This document shows, in pieces, positions 43,914 to 54,667 of a stretch of 64,000 nt of DNA; within the stretch, counting starts at the first letter, position 1; the number at the start of each line of letters is the position of its first letter. The position numbers and the translations under genes are program-made. Location: contig CM042030.1 in the NCBI GenBank assembly GCA_023525975.1, positions 33,412,350 through 33,476,349 on the forward strand, in the 5' to 3' direction. The notes under the pieces are model-generated. The model worked only from the letters and a program-made list of their open reading frames with translations. It ran no database searches and was not told where the DNA came from. Origin of the DNA: Smallanthus sonchifolius (taxonomy: Eukaryota; Streptophyta; Magnoliopsida; Asterales; Asteraceae).

Positions 43914-44165
43914 CCATCGAAACTACAAGTTTCGATATGTGCAGGTCCATCGAAACTACAAGTTTCGATAGGTGTAGACCCCATCGAAACTACTAGTTTC
44001 GATATGTGCAGGTCCATCGAAACTACAAGTTTCGATATGTACAGGTCCATCAAAACTACCTAGTTTCGATATGTGCAGACCCATCGAAACTGTCAAGTTT
44101 CGACATAAACTACCTATCGAAACTATCAAGTTTCGATATAAGCAAATCTATCGAAACTACTAGGT
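43914..44165 (+). repeat. Palindrome array in element E LTR
   Basis: Six or more palindromes with arms ATCGAAACT/AGTTTCGAT in a roughly 31-35-bp register, spacer ATGTGCAGGTCC, from 43917 to about 44160. Same motif as element C, different from element A. Confidence 0.82.
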
Positions 44166-45447
44166 TTAAGCATAGGGATGTCTAGTGTCATCTAGGAGCA
44201 CTACCTTACACGTATGGATTTATTATAACAGATCGTGAGTGACATTAGTGACGCGCAATAGCCAGCTAAGAGTATTTCAGAAACTACTTATACGGTGAGT
44301 TCTAGAAGCCCTGTTTTAAATGTTTTAATAATGTTTTTAGGTTGGTGTGCATACGTAATGATGTAACGATTTTATAAAACGATGTTTATGAAGGTTGTAT
44401 GTAACGTTTTATAAAATGATGTTTATGAGTGATGTTTTAGAAGGAAAGGTTATGAAGGAAGTGTTTATGAAATATTTTGCCAAAAGAAGTTTATGAAGTG
44501 TGTTAATGAATGAATGAATGTTTTTAATAAAACGTACGAATGCTTTAACTGAAGTTTTTATTGAAGTAAAAGAAGCGAAGGTTTATGAAAGTCACAAACG
44601 AACGAATCTGCCAATATTCCTTAGGGAATGAAGGTTAAGGGATGGGAAGTATGTTATGGGCCTTTACCTTTTAGGGGCCTCTGTGGCTGGCCAACTGTTG
44701 TACAACTGGGGCGATGACGGTCGTCAAGGGGATTATCGTGATCCTTGAAGTTTGGTACGATTTACCTTACGGGGTAGTCGTGCTTGAAGTTTGGTACTTG
44801 CGCCCTACGGGGTGCAGTGCTTGAAGTTTGGTACGCGCTATCCTTTGGGACGCCGTGCTTGAAGGGTTGGATGACCTAAGTATCGGGCCTTAGGAGTTCC
44901 TCACCCGAAGGACAGTATGGTGATGATGGGCCTGGTGGTGGTGAACCTTAGTTTATTCAACCAGTATGTAACGTAGGGATTTGACGGTTACGAGAAGGCG
45001 CAGATTCGATATGTTCGTTGACTTATGTTTTAGAAGTGTTATGTTTTGTTATTGCATTATTTTACGTACGCTTTTTATTAAATGAAGTATGAAGTTATGT
45101 TTTGGCGAATTATTTGAAGTTAAAGTTTTATGTTAAAACTAGAACTCACCAGCGTAGCGGACTTTTTAGTATGCACATTCAGGCTAAGGCAGGTTATGAG
45201 GATGAACGGTGATGCTTGGCTAGCGAGAGGAGTTACCCGGCTGACTACAAAGACTGGCATCCCGTTATGTTTTAATTATGATGTATTTATGTTTTAAACA
45301 ATGTTTACGCTTCCGCATGTATGAACAATGATGACGTTATGTTTAAATGAAATTTTCCGCTGCGTTATTTGATATTCATGTTTAAGAACTGTTTTTCAAT
45401 GAGTAAATCCAACAAGTGAGGCCTCCCGGGTTTGGGGCCTTACAAGT

Positions 45448-45459
45448 TGGTATCAGAGC
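45448..45459 (+). other. Primer-binding site, element E
   Basis: TGGTATCAGAGC, 3 bases after the LTR end, complementary to the initiator-Met tRNA 3' end. Confidence 0.92.
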
Positions 45460-45777
45460 AATAGTTTGAGAGATTCGGACACTCCCAGTGTCTGAACTTA
45501 AACTTTGAATGGGACCGAAAGCGGATTCCAGTACGGGTAACTCGAGCCACACCATCAAGTATGAAGGTAGTATATATTTACATATATAGTATGCCTTAGA
45601 AAGGGTTAGGTAAGGACTTGTGTTCTGATGGAATCACAAAGGTGGTCAAATAGAAATCGAAAGGTAGTGTAATGGTTAATAGCAGATGGCCAGTGTATAT
45701 TAACATCTTATAGTGCTTATTGAATTTTATTTGTTAACTAGCGTGATGACATTAGATTTCTTGTCTTATAGAATGAA

Positions 45778-47048
45778 ATGGCGAGGAGAGGGAACGGAAG
45801 GCGTGGTGGCCGTACCGGTGGTCATACCAGTGGTCGAAATGGGGGGCGTGGTAGGATCCCTGCGCGCCAAGAGTATAGTGAAGAAGGAAGTGTTCACACT
45901 GAACCGGTGGTTAGTGTGCATGGAGCTGAGCAGACACACGTTGAAGAACAACCTTTCACTTTTGAACCAGAAGTGAGGGCAGCTATAGCTCGAGAGTTCT
46001 CCGAGTTGATGAAGGCTTCTCTGCCAGGTCTGTTAGCTGAAGCAAATGAAGAAGGTTAATGAGACGGGTGGGTCCAACACGGCAGTTGGTACCCCGAACA
46101 ATGAGGCAACTAACGCACCACTTAACAGTGGATGCGACTATAAGTCCTTTAAGTCATGTGACCCACCAGTCCTGACTGGAAAGAAAGACGCGGTAGCTAC
46201 GTTTGACTGGATAATCCGTATGGAGGCTACCATCCGCCTCAGCGAATGCCGGGCGGATCAAGTGGTGAAATTTGCTGCCAACTCCTTGAGGGAAGAAGCA
46301 TCGCATTGGTGGGAAGGTGTGCGCCAGGCAAAAGGGAGCGAGGTTGTGGATGCGATGATGTGGGCTGATTTGAAAACTTTGGTGATCAAGAATTTCTGCC
46401 CGAGGAACGAGATTGAGAAGGTAGAGAGGGAATTTCTGGGTTTGAAGGCCGGGAGCATGACGCACCGGCAATACACAACCCGATTCAATGAACTGGCACG
46501 TCTGGTGCCACATCTTGTCACTACTGAAGAGAGAAAGATTGCCTGCTATATACAAGGACTGCCGGACCAGGTGCGCACCTATGTTAAGGCAAACGCCCCT
46601 ACTACCTATGATTCGGTAGTAGAACTGAGTGGCGTGGTATTTGATGATCTGGCGCTGAACGTCGTTGCCATTGAAGAGCCCAAGAAGAAGTTGATCTTTC
46701 CCGCTAAACGATCGGGTGGTAAGTTGTTTAGGGCTCGGGACAAGCAGGCCAGGGTAGGCGAGGCGACAGTCTGTGGAAGATTTGGGGTAAGACATACGGG
46801 TGAATGTCGGGTAGGGTCTAATCTATGCTTTAAATGCGGAAAAACCGGACACTATTCCCGTGAATGCCCGCAAGGTTTCAAATGCTACAATTGTGGGGAA
46901 GGTGGTCATATGAGCCGGGAATGCACCAAGCCCAGAATGGGTCAAGCGGGCAAAGGGAAAGGCCCGGAGAAGAAAGAAGAGAGACCCCGAGCAAAGACTC
47001 GCGCCTATGCGCTGACGCAGGAACAGGCCAGAGCGGACCCCGATGTGG
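45778..47048 (+). pseudogene. Element E gag (one frameshift)
   Basis: MARRGNGRRGGRTGG start. The frame shifts by one base around 46045 (GCAAATGAAGAAG where element A has GCATTAAAGAAG), then runs open from 46046. Core gag: [19 protein letters not shown] and [18 protein letters not shown]. Two CCHC knuckles: [14 protein letters not shown] and [14 protein letters not shown] (about 46827-46925). The preceding [12 protein letters not shown] looks like a degenerate third. An acceptor-like TTATAG lies directly before the start, and an out-of-frame ATG at 45773 overlaps it. Apart from the one shift it is intact. Confidence 0.88.
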
Positions 47049-49459
47049 CGTCAGGTACGTTCGTCCTTGACAACACTTTTGTTTCTGTGTTATTTGATTC
47101 GGGTGCAAGTAAGAGTTTTATATCTGCGACTTTTTGTAAACGAGTGAAGTACACTGTCAGTAAACTAGAAAGGGCCTTTAGCGTAGAAACCGCTGAGGGT
47201 AGAACTGCGAGGGTGACCGATGTAGTTGACAATTCCACGATAAAAATAGAAGGCCATAGATTTCCCATCAGGTTGTTTGTCATGGTTTTGGGTGGGTTCG
47301 ATGTCGTGTTAGGAATGGATTGGTTAACTGCCAATGAAGCACAAATTATATGTAAACGGAAGATAATCCGACTCAAGGCTCCGGACGGTAGCAAAGTCGA
47401 GGTTTTTGGAGATCGTGACGCTCAGATGCCAAATGTCATCTCGATGATTAAGGCAACAGATTACTTGAGGCGTGGATGCGAGGCTTATCTGGTGTACGTG
47501 ATTGACGAGTGTAAGGAAGTGAAGGAACTAGACGATGTACCCGTGGTACGCGAGTACCCGGAGGTGTTTCCAGAGGATTTGCCTGGGATACCACCCGACA
47601 GAGAGATCGAATTTCGAATTAACTTTGTACTAGATGCCCAGCCCGTGGCTAAGGCTCCATACCGACTAGCACCAGTGGAGATGAAAGAGTTAATGGCACA
47701 ACTAGACGAGTTACTTGAGAAGGGATTTATCCAACCGAGCATCTCGCCGTGGGGTGCTCCGGTGTTGTTTGTGAAGAAGAAAGACGGTTCGATGAGAATG
47801 TGTATTGATTATCGCGAGTTGAATAAACGTACGGTGAAGAACAAGTACCCTTTACCAAGAATCGATGACCTGTTCGATCAATTGCAAGACGCAAGTTGGT
47901 TCTCAAAAATTGACCTTCGGTCCGGGTACCATCAATTGAAGGTGAGGGAAGAAGACATACCTAAAACTGCATTTCGCACGCGTTATGGACATTTCGAGTT
48001 CCGTGTAATGTCTTTTGGATTGACGAACGCCCCCGCAACGTTCGTGGATTTGATGAATAGAGTTTGTCGACCAATGCTGGATCGATCGGTAATCGTGTTT
48101 ATCGATGATATCCTCATCTATTCCAAGAATGAGGGTGATCACGCTTGTCACTTAAAGGAGGTGTTGGAGGCTCTGAAGAAAGAAAAGTTGTATGCTAAGT
48201 TCTCTAAATGCGCGTTCTGGCTTAGGGAACTCTAATTCCTAGGTCACGTCATTAACCCGAACGGCATTATGGTTGACCCAGCAAAGATTGTAACGGTAAA
48301 GGAATGGAATGTTCCTAAGACGCCAACTGAAATCCGTAGTTTCTTGGGATTGGCGGGCTACTATCGGAGATTCATCTAGGATTTCTCGAAAATAGCTTCG
48401 CCGTTGACAAAGTTGACTCGGAAGGAGGTAAAGTATGAATGGGGTTCGACCCAAGATGAGGCATTTAAGGAATTGAAGAAGAGGCTAACCCAAGCTCCAG
48501 TCTTGGCCCTTCCCGAGGGCAATGAAGACCTAGTGGTATACTCTGACGCTTCGGGTCAGGGATTGGGATGCGTGTTGATGCAACGCGGGAGAGTGATCGC
48601 GTATGCGTCGCGGCAGTTGAAGATTCACGAAGCTAATTATCCGACTCACCATTTGGAACTTGCTGCTGTCGTATTCGCATTGAAAATTTGGAGACACTAC
48701 CTTTACGGGGTGAAGTTCACTATTTACTCCGACCACAAAAGTTTGAAGTACTTCTTTGAACAGAAGGAACTTAATATGAGGCAGAGGCGATGGTTGGAAC
48801 TATTGAAAAACTATGACTGTGACATAATATACCATCCTGGAAAGGCAAACGTGGTGGCTGACGCTCTAAGCCGAAAGGATGTGCCTACTCCTATTAGAGT
48901 GAAAGCTTGCCAGTTGGTGGTGACATCGGATGTGATGAGGGAAATCGTAAAGGCTCAAGATGAGGCACTTAAGGAAGAAAACATAAAGAAGGAAAGGATG
49001 GTTGGCCAACAGGACAAGTTGGAGTATAACACCCGTGGTGTTAGGACACGTTTTGGACGGATATGGATACCTATGGGTGGCGAACTTAGGACCAAAATCT
49101 TGGATGAGGCTCATAAGTCTCGTTACTCTATCCATCCTGGTACCAATAAGATGTACCAAGATCTGAGGAAGGAATACTGGTGGCCCGGAATGAAACACGA
49201 AGTGACAAAGTATGTAAGCAAGTGCTTGACTTGCTCACAAGTAAAGGCCGAGCACCAGAAACCGTATGGAAAGATTCAACCGCTTGATATACCAGAATGG
49301 ATGTGGGAACACATTACCATGGACTTCATAACCAAGCTACCTCGCACAGCTAAAGGTCTTGACACCATCTTGGTAATTGTGGACCGATTAACAAAGAGTG
49401 CCCATTTCCTACCTATTCGCGAGACGTTCTCGTCGGAAAGGTTAGCGGAAGTATTTGCT
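47049..49459 (+). pseudogene. Element E pol, truncated in integrase
   Basis: Same frame as gag. Protease [12 protein letters not shown] intact. RT with [22 protein letters not shown] and [15 protein letters not shown] at 48233-48235 (Gln in REVQFLGH) and TAG near 48377 (Gln in FIQDFS). RNase H open: [27 protein letters not shown]. Integrase zinc finger and MDFITKLPR, then the frame runs through [12 protein letters not shown] and leaves the element at about 49459, followed by about 57 foreign codons up to a TGA at 49631-49633. The D,D,E core and the chromodomain-like tail are missing. Confidence 0.9.
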
Positions 49460-51045
49460 AAGTACGCATCCACTAAAACAACCGAAAACACACATGAACA
49501 AAGACTCGAGTATACAGCTCGATCAGATACAAACGACTCTCATAAACTACAAAAAATCTTCAAGCTGCTTGACACAAAACATGCTCCAACACATCCACGT
49601 ACTATCAAACTTTTGAAATTTCAATTCTTTTGATGATAAGTCTTTAAATCCAAGAATGGTTAATTTTTGAAAAGATAAAATAAAAGTAAAATAGAACAAT
49701 TAAAAATTAAGCTAAAACTGAAGTAAAATTAAAGATAGAATTTGAAATAAAATCTTTTTAAATTTTTCTTAACACAGACCTAATAAGACAGACTTGTAAC
49801 TTAGAGCCTTTAGAAAGTTTTCAATGGGATCATATCATTCTATAGGCAGACCAAGGAACATTTTTCAGTACGGATTTCCTAGATTGCCAATATTCAAATC
49901 CTTTTAAACTCATGCTTTAGTGTCAAAACAAAGTGTTTCACTGTGATTTAATTATCATGTTTTGGTAGAATTATTTATGACTTAATGGGTCCCACACTCA
50001 TATCTCATAAACCTGTAATTATTTGTCTGTGAATTCTTGATAAACTTTAATGGACCCCACAGCTTATCAGGTAAACCTTCCCATGCTCATGATCTTTTGA
50101 GCACCTAAGTAATAACTAACTGAGCATAACTAGCATGGGTTTGTGAGCTGATTTTAGGAATATAAGAATTTTGCCTATGATACAACACGACAGACTTATG
50201 TATCTTGAATTCGTCAAAAACCTTTTGTATCGGTCACCATGGCCCTAAAGAAAAAATAAATATATATACATTTATGTACGCCTTTAGACATTTCTTTTGA
50301 AGTATTCCTATAGCACGACATTAACATTGCGTGTATTTTTGCTCAAAAATTCTCCTTTGCACTTTCATTGAGTGTCTTTTCATTTTTTTTACATGATAAC
50401 ACATGTCTTTTATTTATATACTATATATATAAACTAGTAACAAGTCAGCTCGCAACCCCTTTGTGAAGGGTCTCGGTTTGTGCAATCCCCGATAGAGCAT
50501 GGTTTATCCATAATTCATCAACATTTATGTTTAAGTTTTCAGTTATTAACACGAAATCACTAATTACACTAATTTATGAGATGTTCCCCACTATGGCTAT
50601 AATATTATTTAGTTCAAGTGTATCACATGCAGAGCCTATCAACATATCCAACATAGATCCTAGTCATTTCAATTTAGTGCCTTACATGTGTTGATCTAAT
50701 CCTTAAGAAATGAGCATTCATATCACTTCCCATTTATTTGCAAACGACCGACTCAAAACAAAATCACATTCTTTTTGGATTTTTCTGAATTAATAAATGA
50801 AAGGAAATGAAAACCAAAATCTTTTTGAAAATTTATTATTATTATTATTTTTTTTTATTTATTTAAACACAGACTCAAATAAATAGAACTATAGGCAGAC
50901 TCAAATAAACGACAAAATCTTTTTGTATTTTTCTAGTTTCTCCCCCTAAATTTGTGCATAAAAAGTAAAAAAAATGTATAAATTTAAAAACTAAGAAAAA
51001 TATATATACCAAAGTTAAGAAAAATCTTTTAACCATTCTCACCTT
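49460..51045 (-). repeat. Copia 3' region and LTR-like sequence
   Basis: AT-rich, no gene on either strand. On the minus strand it begins with CACAAATTTAGGGGGAGA near 50938-50955, a polypurine tract of the type seen in SIRE/Maximus-like Ty1/copia elements. Long non-coding sequence follows (GAGCATGGGAAGG near 50090, TTGGAGCATG near 49590). I read it as the 3' untranslated part plus LTR of the copia element whose gag-protease is at 51046-51779, with integrase and RT deleted. The assignment is moderate. Confidence 0.5.
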
Positions 51046-51779
51046 TCAAAACTCATTATTTTCAAAGCATAATGTACCAAAGTTAATTGTACCTTTATTG
51101 TTGGTCTTACCTCCTTTATCTCCTACAAAGGAAACATACCCTCCATTAAAAGTATTAACGCTATGCAGCAGAGAGATGTCGCACGTCATGTGCCTAGAAC
51201 AACCCTCATCAACATACCAGTCTGGTTGTGGACAGTCCTCCGTGGCTGTTCCTGCACGAATGAGAAGATTAGTCGGACATGGGTACCCAAGCCATTGTTG
51301 ACCTGGGCATTCCTGAAGCATCAATGTAAGACACTTCCTACAAGCACATGTCCTTATCATTATTAGAGTCAAACACTGGTGTTGCCACAACATTCTCCTT
51401 TGCCTTCCAGACAGGTTTTGATTGAACAGATGGTTTTGTGCCTTCACCGTTTGCTTATTTTGTTTAACCTTCTATCTTTAAAAATAAGCATGTCTGTTTC
51501 TCTTTGCAACATTCCAGTCACCATCAGAAGGCTTAACTTTGGGAAGCTTATCTTTCATTGCCTTGGGTTTTTCAACCATCATTGGCTTAGAATAATACTT
51601 TTCCCTTGGTGTAGCCCTCTGGTTTTTCATGTAATAAAGCTTATAAGGATGATGTATGCAATTTCTTGCAATGTAACCGGCTTTGCCACATGTGTAGCAT
51701 GTCTGCTTCCTAGCATAAGTAGCATATCCCAATCTGTTTGACCATGAAGATAAAGATGATGATGATTGTGAGTGATAAG
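51046..51779 (-). pseudogene. Ty1/copia gag C-terminus and protease fragment
   Basis: Two minus-strand pieces. 51732-51478 contains a zinc knuckle CYTCGKAGYIARNC, with the usual His changed to Tyr. 51447-51046 contains the copia protease signature WYVDEGCSRHMTCD (WYLDSGCS in relatives; the catalytic Asp is retained) and FVGDKGGK. It fits a SIRE-like copia gag/protease. It is interrupted on the right by element F at 51780, and it has no integrase downstream. Confidence 0.75.
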
Positions 51780-53551
51780 TGTGACAATCCTACTTTTCAA
51801 GTTAACCCAGTTAGTAATTCCGTTAAATATTTTGTTAGACTCTAACCAAGTTAACTCAATTCTAAAACGAAGGGATCAATTCTCTCAAAGCTGAAGTTGC
51901 AAGGGCTAGTTTTGTAAATAATCAGAAACCCTAGTAGGCACGGTCGCGCCTTGTTTTGGCACGGTCGCACCTCTTGTCAGTTGAAACGTAAACGTAGTCT
52001 TTAATCGCAATTTCGTTCGAATTCGTAACCGTTCTGCACGTTCCTACCTTTAACGAGCATCATTAAGACTTTAATCATCGTAATTACAATATATAAAACC
52101 AATTATGGGTATTCAAAGCCGTAACTGTCGACCCTTATCGTTCAACCATAAAATTCATTTATGTTTCGTGTTAACTCCACGACTGATCACACTGCACACC
52201 TCATTCGCACTCTCTCAAAAATTTTGCACACACCATTCGGATCGGAAACGAAGTCGGAGTCAGTGGAGATCAAGCGCTCATCGTCGGAACTGGGTTTTAG
52301 TCATGTCCCTTCAATTCCTATCGGATCCTGGTAATAAATCACATCCATAGCTTCGTTTTTATATCTAGATTGAAAGCCCCATGTTAATTTATTTGTATAT
52401 CATCGAATCTGTCATGATCTTGATCTAGGGTTTGTTCATAAAAACGATTTGGGGGTTTTGATCTTAAACCTGTTCTCAATCAAATTAACTTATGCTGTTA
52501 GATTCGCAAATGTCCTTTTGGTCAATCGTGATCGAAACCAAACGGATTTGGATTTATCGGGTTATTCTGTTAAACTCTAAGTCTGTAAATCCAGGAGACA
52601 CGGTCGTGCCTCATGGTCATTAGAGCGTTACTTTAAGGAAGTGTCTTATTCCGTGCGTCGTCACAAATCCCAATGAGTCCCTAATTGTTGTTTGTAATTT
52701 TAGGGCATTCGTGAGCCGTGTCGGGCTAACGCTAGAGATTTCAATCTCATTCTTGTGTGATCACTACCTACGCAATCAGGTGAGTTTTCACGGCCCCTTT
52801 TACTGTTTTACAACTAGGGGAGAAAAACATGACGTAAACATTTTCGGTTATGTAATTCATATATATTATCACTTGTTTAACTACGCGTACACATCTATCA
52901 CTAAGTCCTCACATCGGATCGTTAATATGAACATAGCGAGGTAAGTTGAGTAGTACTACTGGGTTTGACAAACCTCACCCACGTTAGTCGCGCTAACCCG
53001 ACTGGATGTCGAACGGGTGCAGTCTTGACCTAAACATGCACCATGGTTGATAGGCCTGGTGGGAGGCAAAAACATAAACAGTCAGCTGTCGGTTGCGAGC
53101 ACATTAGTTAACATGCTTATGGGATAGCTACCTATTGATTTATATATTGAATGTACATTAACCTATTGAACTTTGTTGCAAAATGAAACCTATGAACTCA
53201 CCAATCTCGTGTTGACATTTTCTTACATGTTTTCTTAGGTCGCTTAAGATAAGGCACGGGTGCAAGCATAGGGCATGCATGGAGTCTTATGATATGTTTA
53301 TAAAATAATATTGTTGAATTGCTTGTACTTTATCTTTGGACTTTGTTAGGACTGAACACTTTGGGACTTTTCTTGGGCGCGTTTGTTTTGCACATTTACT
53401 TTCGTTTTACGCTTCCGCACTTACTTTGATCATTTATGATATATTTTCATTTTATTCCCATATAGTGTCGTTCAATGTAACTAATGACTGAGATCCTGGT
53501 TTGTCACTTTCCAAACGGTAAAACTAAGTTAGTTGAAATTGGGGTGTGACA
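51780..53551 (+). repeat. Element F 5' LTR
   Basis: 1772 bp, ending GGGTGTGACA. Short GGCACGGTCG(C/T)(G/A)CC motifs near 51947-51975. Donor CAG/GTGAGTTTTC with GT at 52780, complementary GAACTCACC at 53194-53202, acceptor TTTTCTTAG ending at 53238. Compared with the LTR at 59581 it lacks about 300 bp between CGGTCGTGCC (about 52605) and TGGTCATTAGAGC, consistent with deletion inside the motif array. Confidence 0.88.
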
Positions 53552-53554
53552 GAT

Positions 53555-53567
53555 TGGTATCAGAGCC
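53555..53567 (+). other. Primer-binding site, element F
   Basis: TGGTATCAGAGCC, 3 bases after the LTR end. Confidence 0.9.
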
Positions 53568-53671
53568 ATTGGTTATAGAGAACTAGGATTGCATACTAGA
53601 CTATAACCTCACACATTAGTTGCATATCATAAGAGTTATGTATTGGCACTTATGTATTACGTTACAGGATC

Positions 53672-54418
53672 ATGTCGTCAACCCCACCACCATCACCTAA
53701 GGCACATATCTTATCATCACCGGAGCCTAAAAGGCACCGGACTAGTTCTAGTAACAACTTGGTGGAACAGGGTGAACCAAGTAATGCACAAGAAAGGAAC
53801 AAAACACTTAATTGGAGTGCATATCCGAAGATGATCTAAAGGTGGATCGAGATAGGAAATGTTCCATCACCCTACTTTGGTTCCACTTCCTCATCCTCTA
53901 CTTTGCCAAGCTTGCCATGCACCATGGAACAAGATTTTGAAGCTTTTGTGTTTATCATAACAAATGAGTTAAAAGCGATGAAGGAAGCCACTGATGAGAT
54001 ACCCGACATTCTAGAACGAGAGCCACAAATGGAAGAAAACAAGGAACAAATAGAGCATTTGACCATTGAACTAGCAGCAACGGATCAGGTCCATAACCTT
54101 TTGGTGGATCGGGTTACACATTTGGAGACGAGGGTGGACACCTCGGACCATGATGTAGGAGGGATTCTGGAGAGAGTGACTCATCTGGAAGCCCAACTAC
54201 AAGTAGTAGACCATGCTGCTGAAGGACTTCGGGAGAGAGTGACCCACTTAGAAGCCCAACTACAAGCAGCCCTATTTCCAGAGGACATTCCACTTTCGGA
54301 TGACGAGGAGGAGCCCTTCGAGAATGAGCCCTTAGAGGAGGAGACACCCGAGGAGGAACCGGTGGAGGTCGACGATGCACAATCATACGTTTCTTCCGAT
54401 GATAAGGATGCTTTATGA
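53672..54418 (+). pseudogene. Accessory pre-gag ORF, element F (one stop)
   Basis: 248 codons from MSSTPPPSPKA to SYVSSDDKDAL, in one frame, interrupted only by a TAA at about 53837 where D has CAA (MIQRWIE). Features: Pro/Ser N-terminus, basic KRHR patch, conserved WSAYPKMI...NVPSPYFGS, a helical region with LPCTMEQDFEAFVF, then RVTHLE at about residues 147, 168 and 189, an exact 21-residue (three-heptad) period typical of a coiled coil, and an acidic Glu-rich tail. It starts 4 nt after an acceptor-like GTTACAG. No signal peptide or membrane segment is visible. Homologous to 28843-29648; family unknown. Confidence 0.78.
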
Positions 54419-54667
54419 TCCTTCTATTCTATCTTTCCTTTTCATTCATGCTTCGTTTATGTTATTTCTCTTTTCAAACCTAGATGGGTAAGGTTGTTCC
54501 CATTCAATAAAAGCATGAGAAGTTTAATGTTTGAGTTATTTATTTTGTAGCCTTACAATTTATTTAATTTTCAAAATGTTAGATGTTGTATTTCCTTACT
54601 TGTACATAAATAATGCTTAATATGCGATATATTTCTCATTGTTTTGTATTTTTGAAAGTGAAGAATC
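54419..54667 (+). other. Spacer between accessory ORF and gag, element F
   Basis: About 250 nt, non-coding, matching the D spacer in length and sequence, including CAATAAAAGCATG and GATGGGTAAGG. Confidence 0.45.

Larger units (their letters stand above)
43429..45444 (+). repeat. Element E 5' LTR
   Basis: 2016 bp, TGTAACATCCC to CCTTACA. TATA box at 43548-43555. Possible donor ACAG/GTAATGACC near 43697. Palindrome array 43914-44165. Strong donor GTGAGTTCTAG (GT at 44295), complementary CTAGAACTCACC at 45139-45150, acceptor CACATTCAG ending 45182. From about 44300 on it is very similar to the element A LTR, but the palindrome array is of the element C type. Confidence 0.92.
43429..49459 (+). 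mobile_element. Element E: 3'-truncated Tekay-like Ty3/gypsy
   Basis: 5' LTR 43429-45444, primer site, gag, protease, RT, RNase H and part of integrase. It breaks off within integrase at about 49459, where sequence switches to a copia remnant. Same family as element A in gag and in the second half of the LTR. No right TSD or 3' LTR is present in the window. Confidence 0.9.

Noticed and set aside
49460..49633. C-terminal extension of element E integrase
   Set aside because: The 57 codons after integrase are not integrase-like. They come from readthrough into unrelated copia-side sequence at a truncation junction.
53903..54418. Accessory ORF as an envelope gene
   Set aside because: It lies upstream of gag, not after pol, and has no signal peptide, transmembrane helix or Cys pattern; an envelope reading is not supported.
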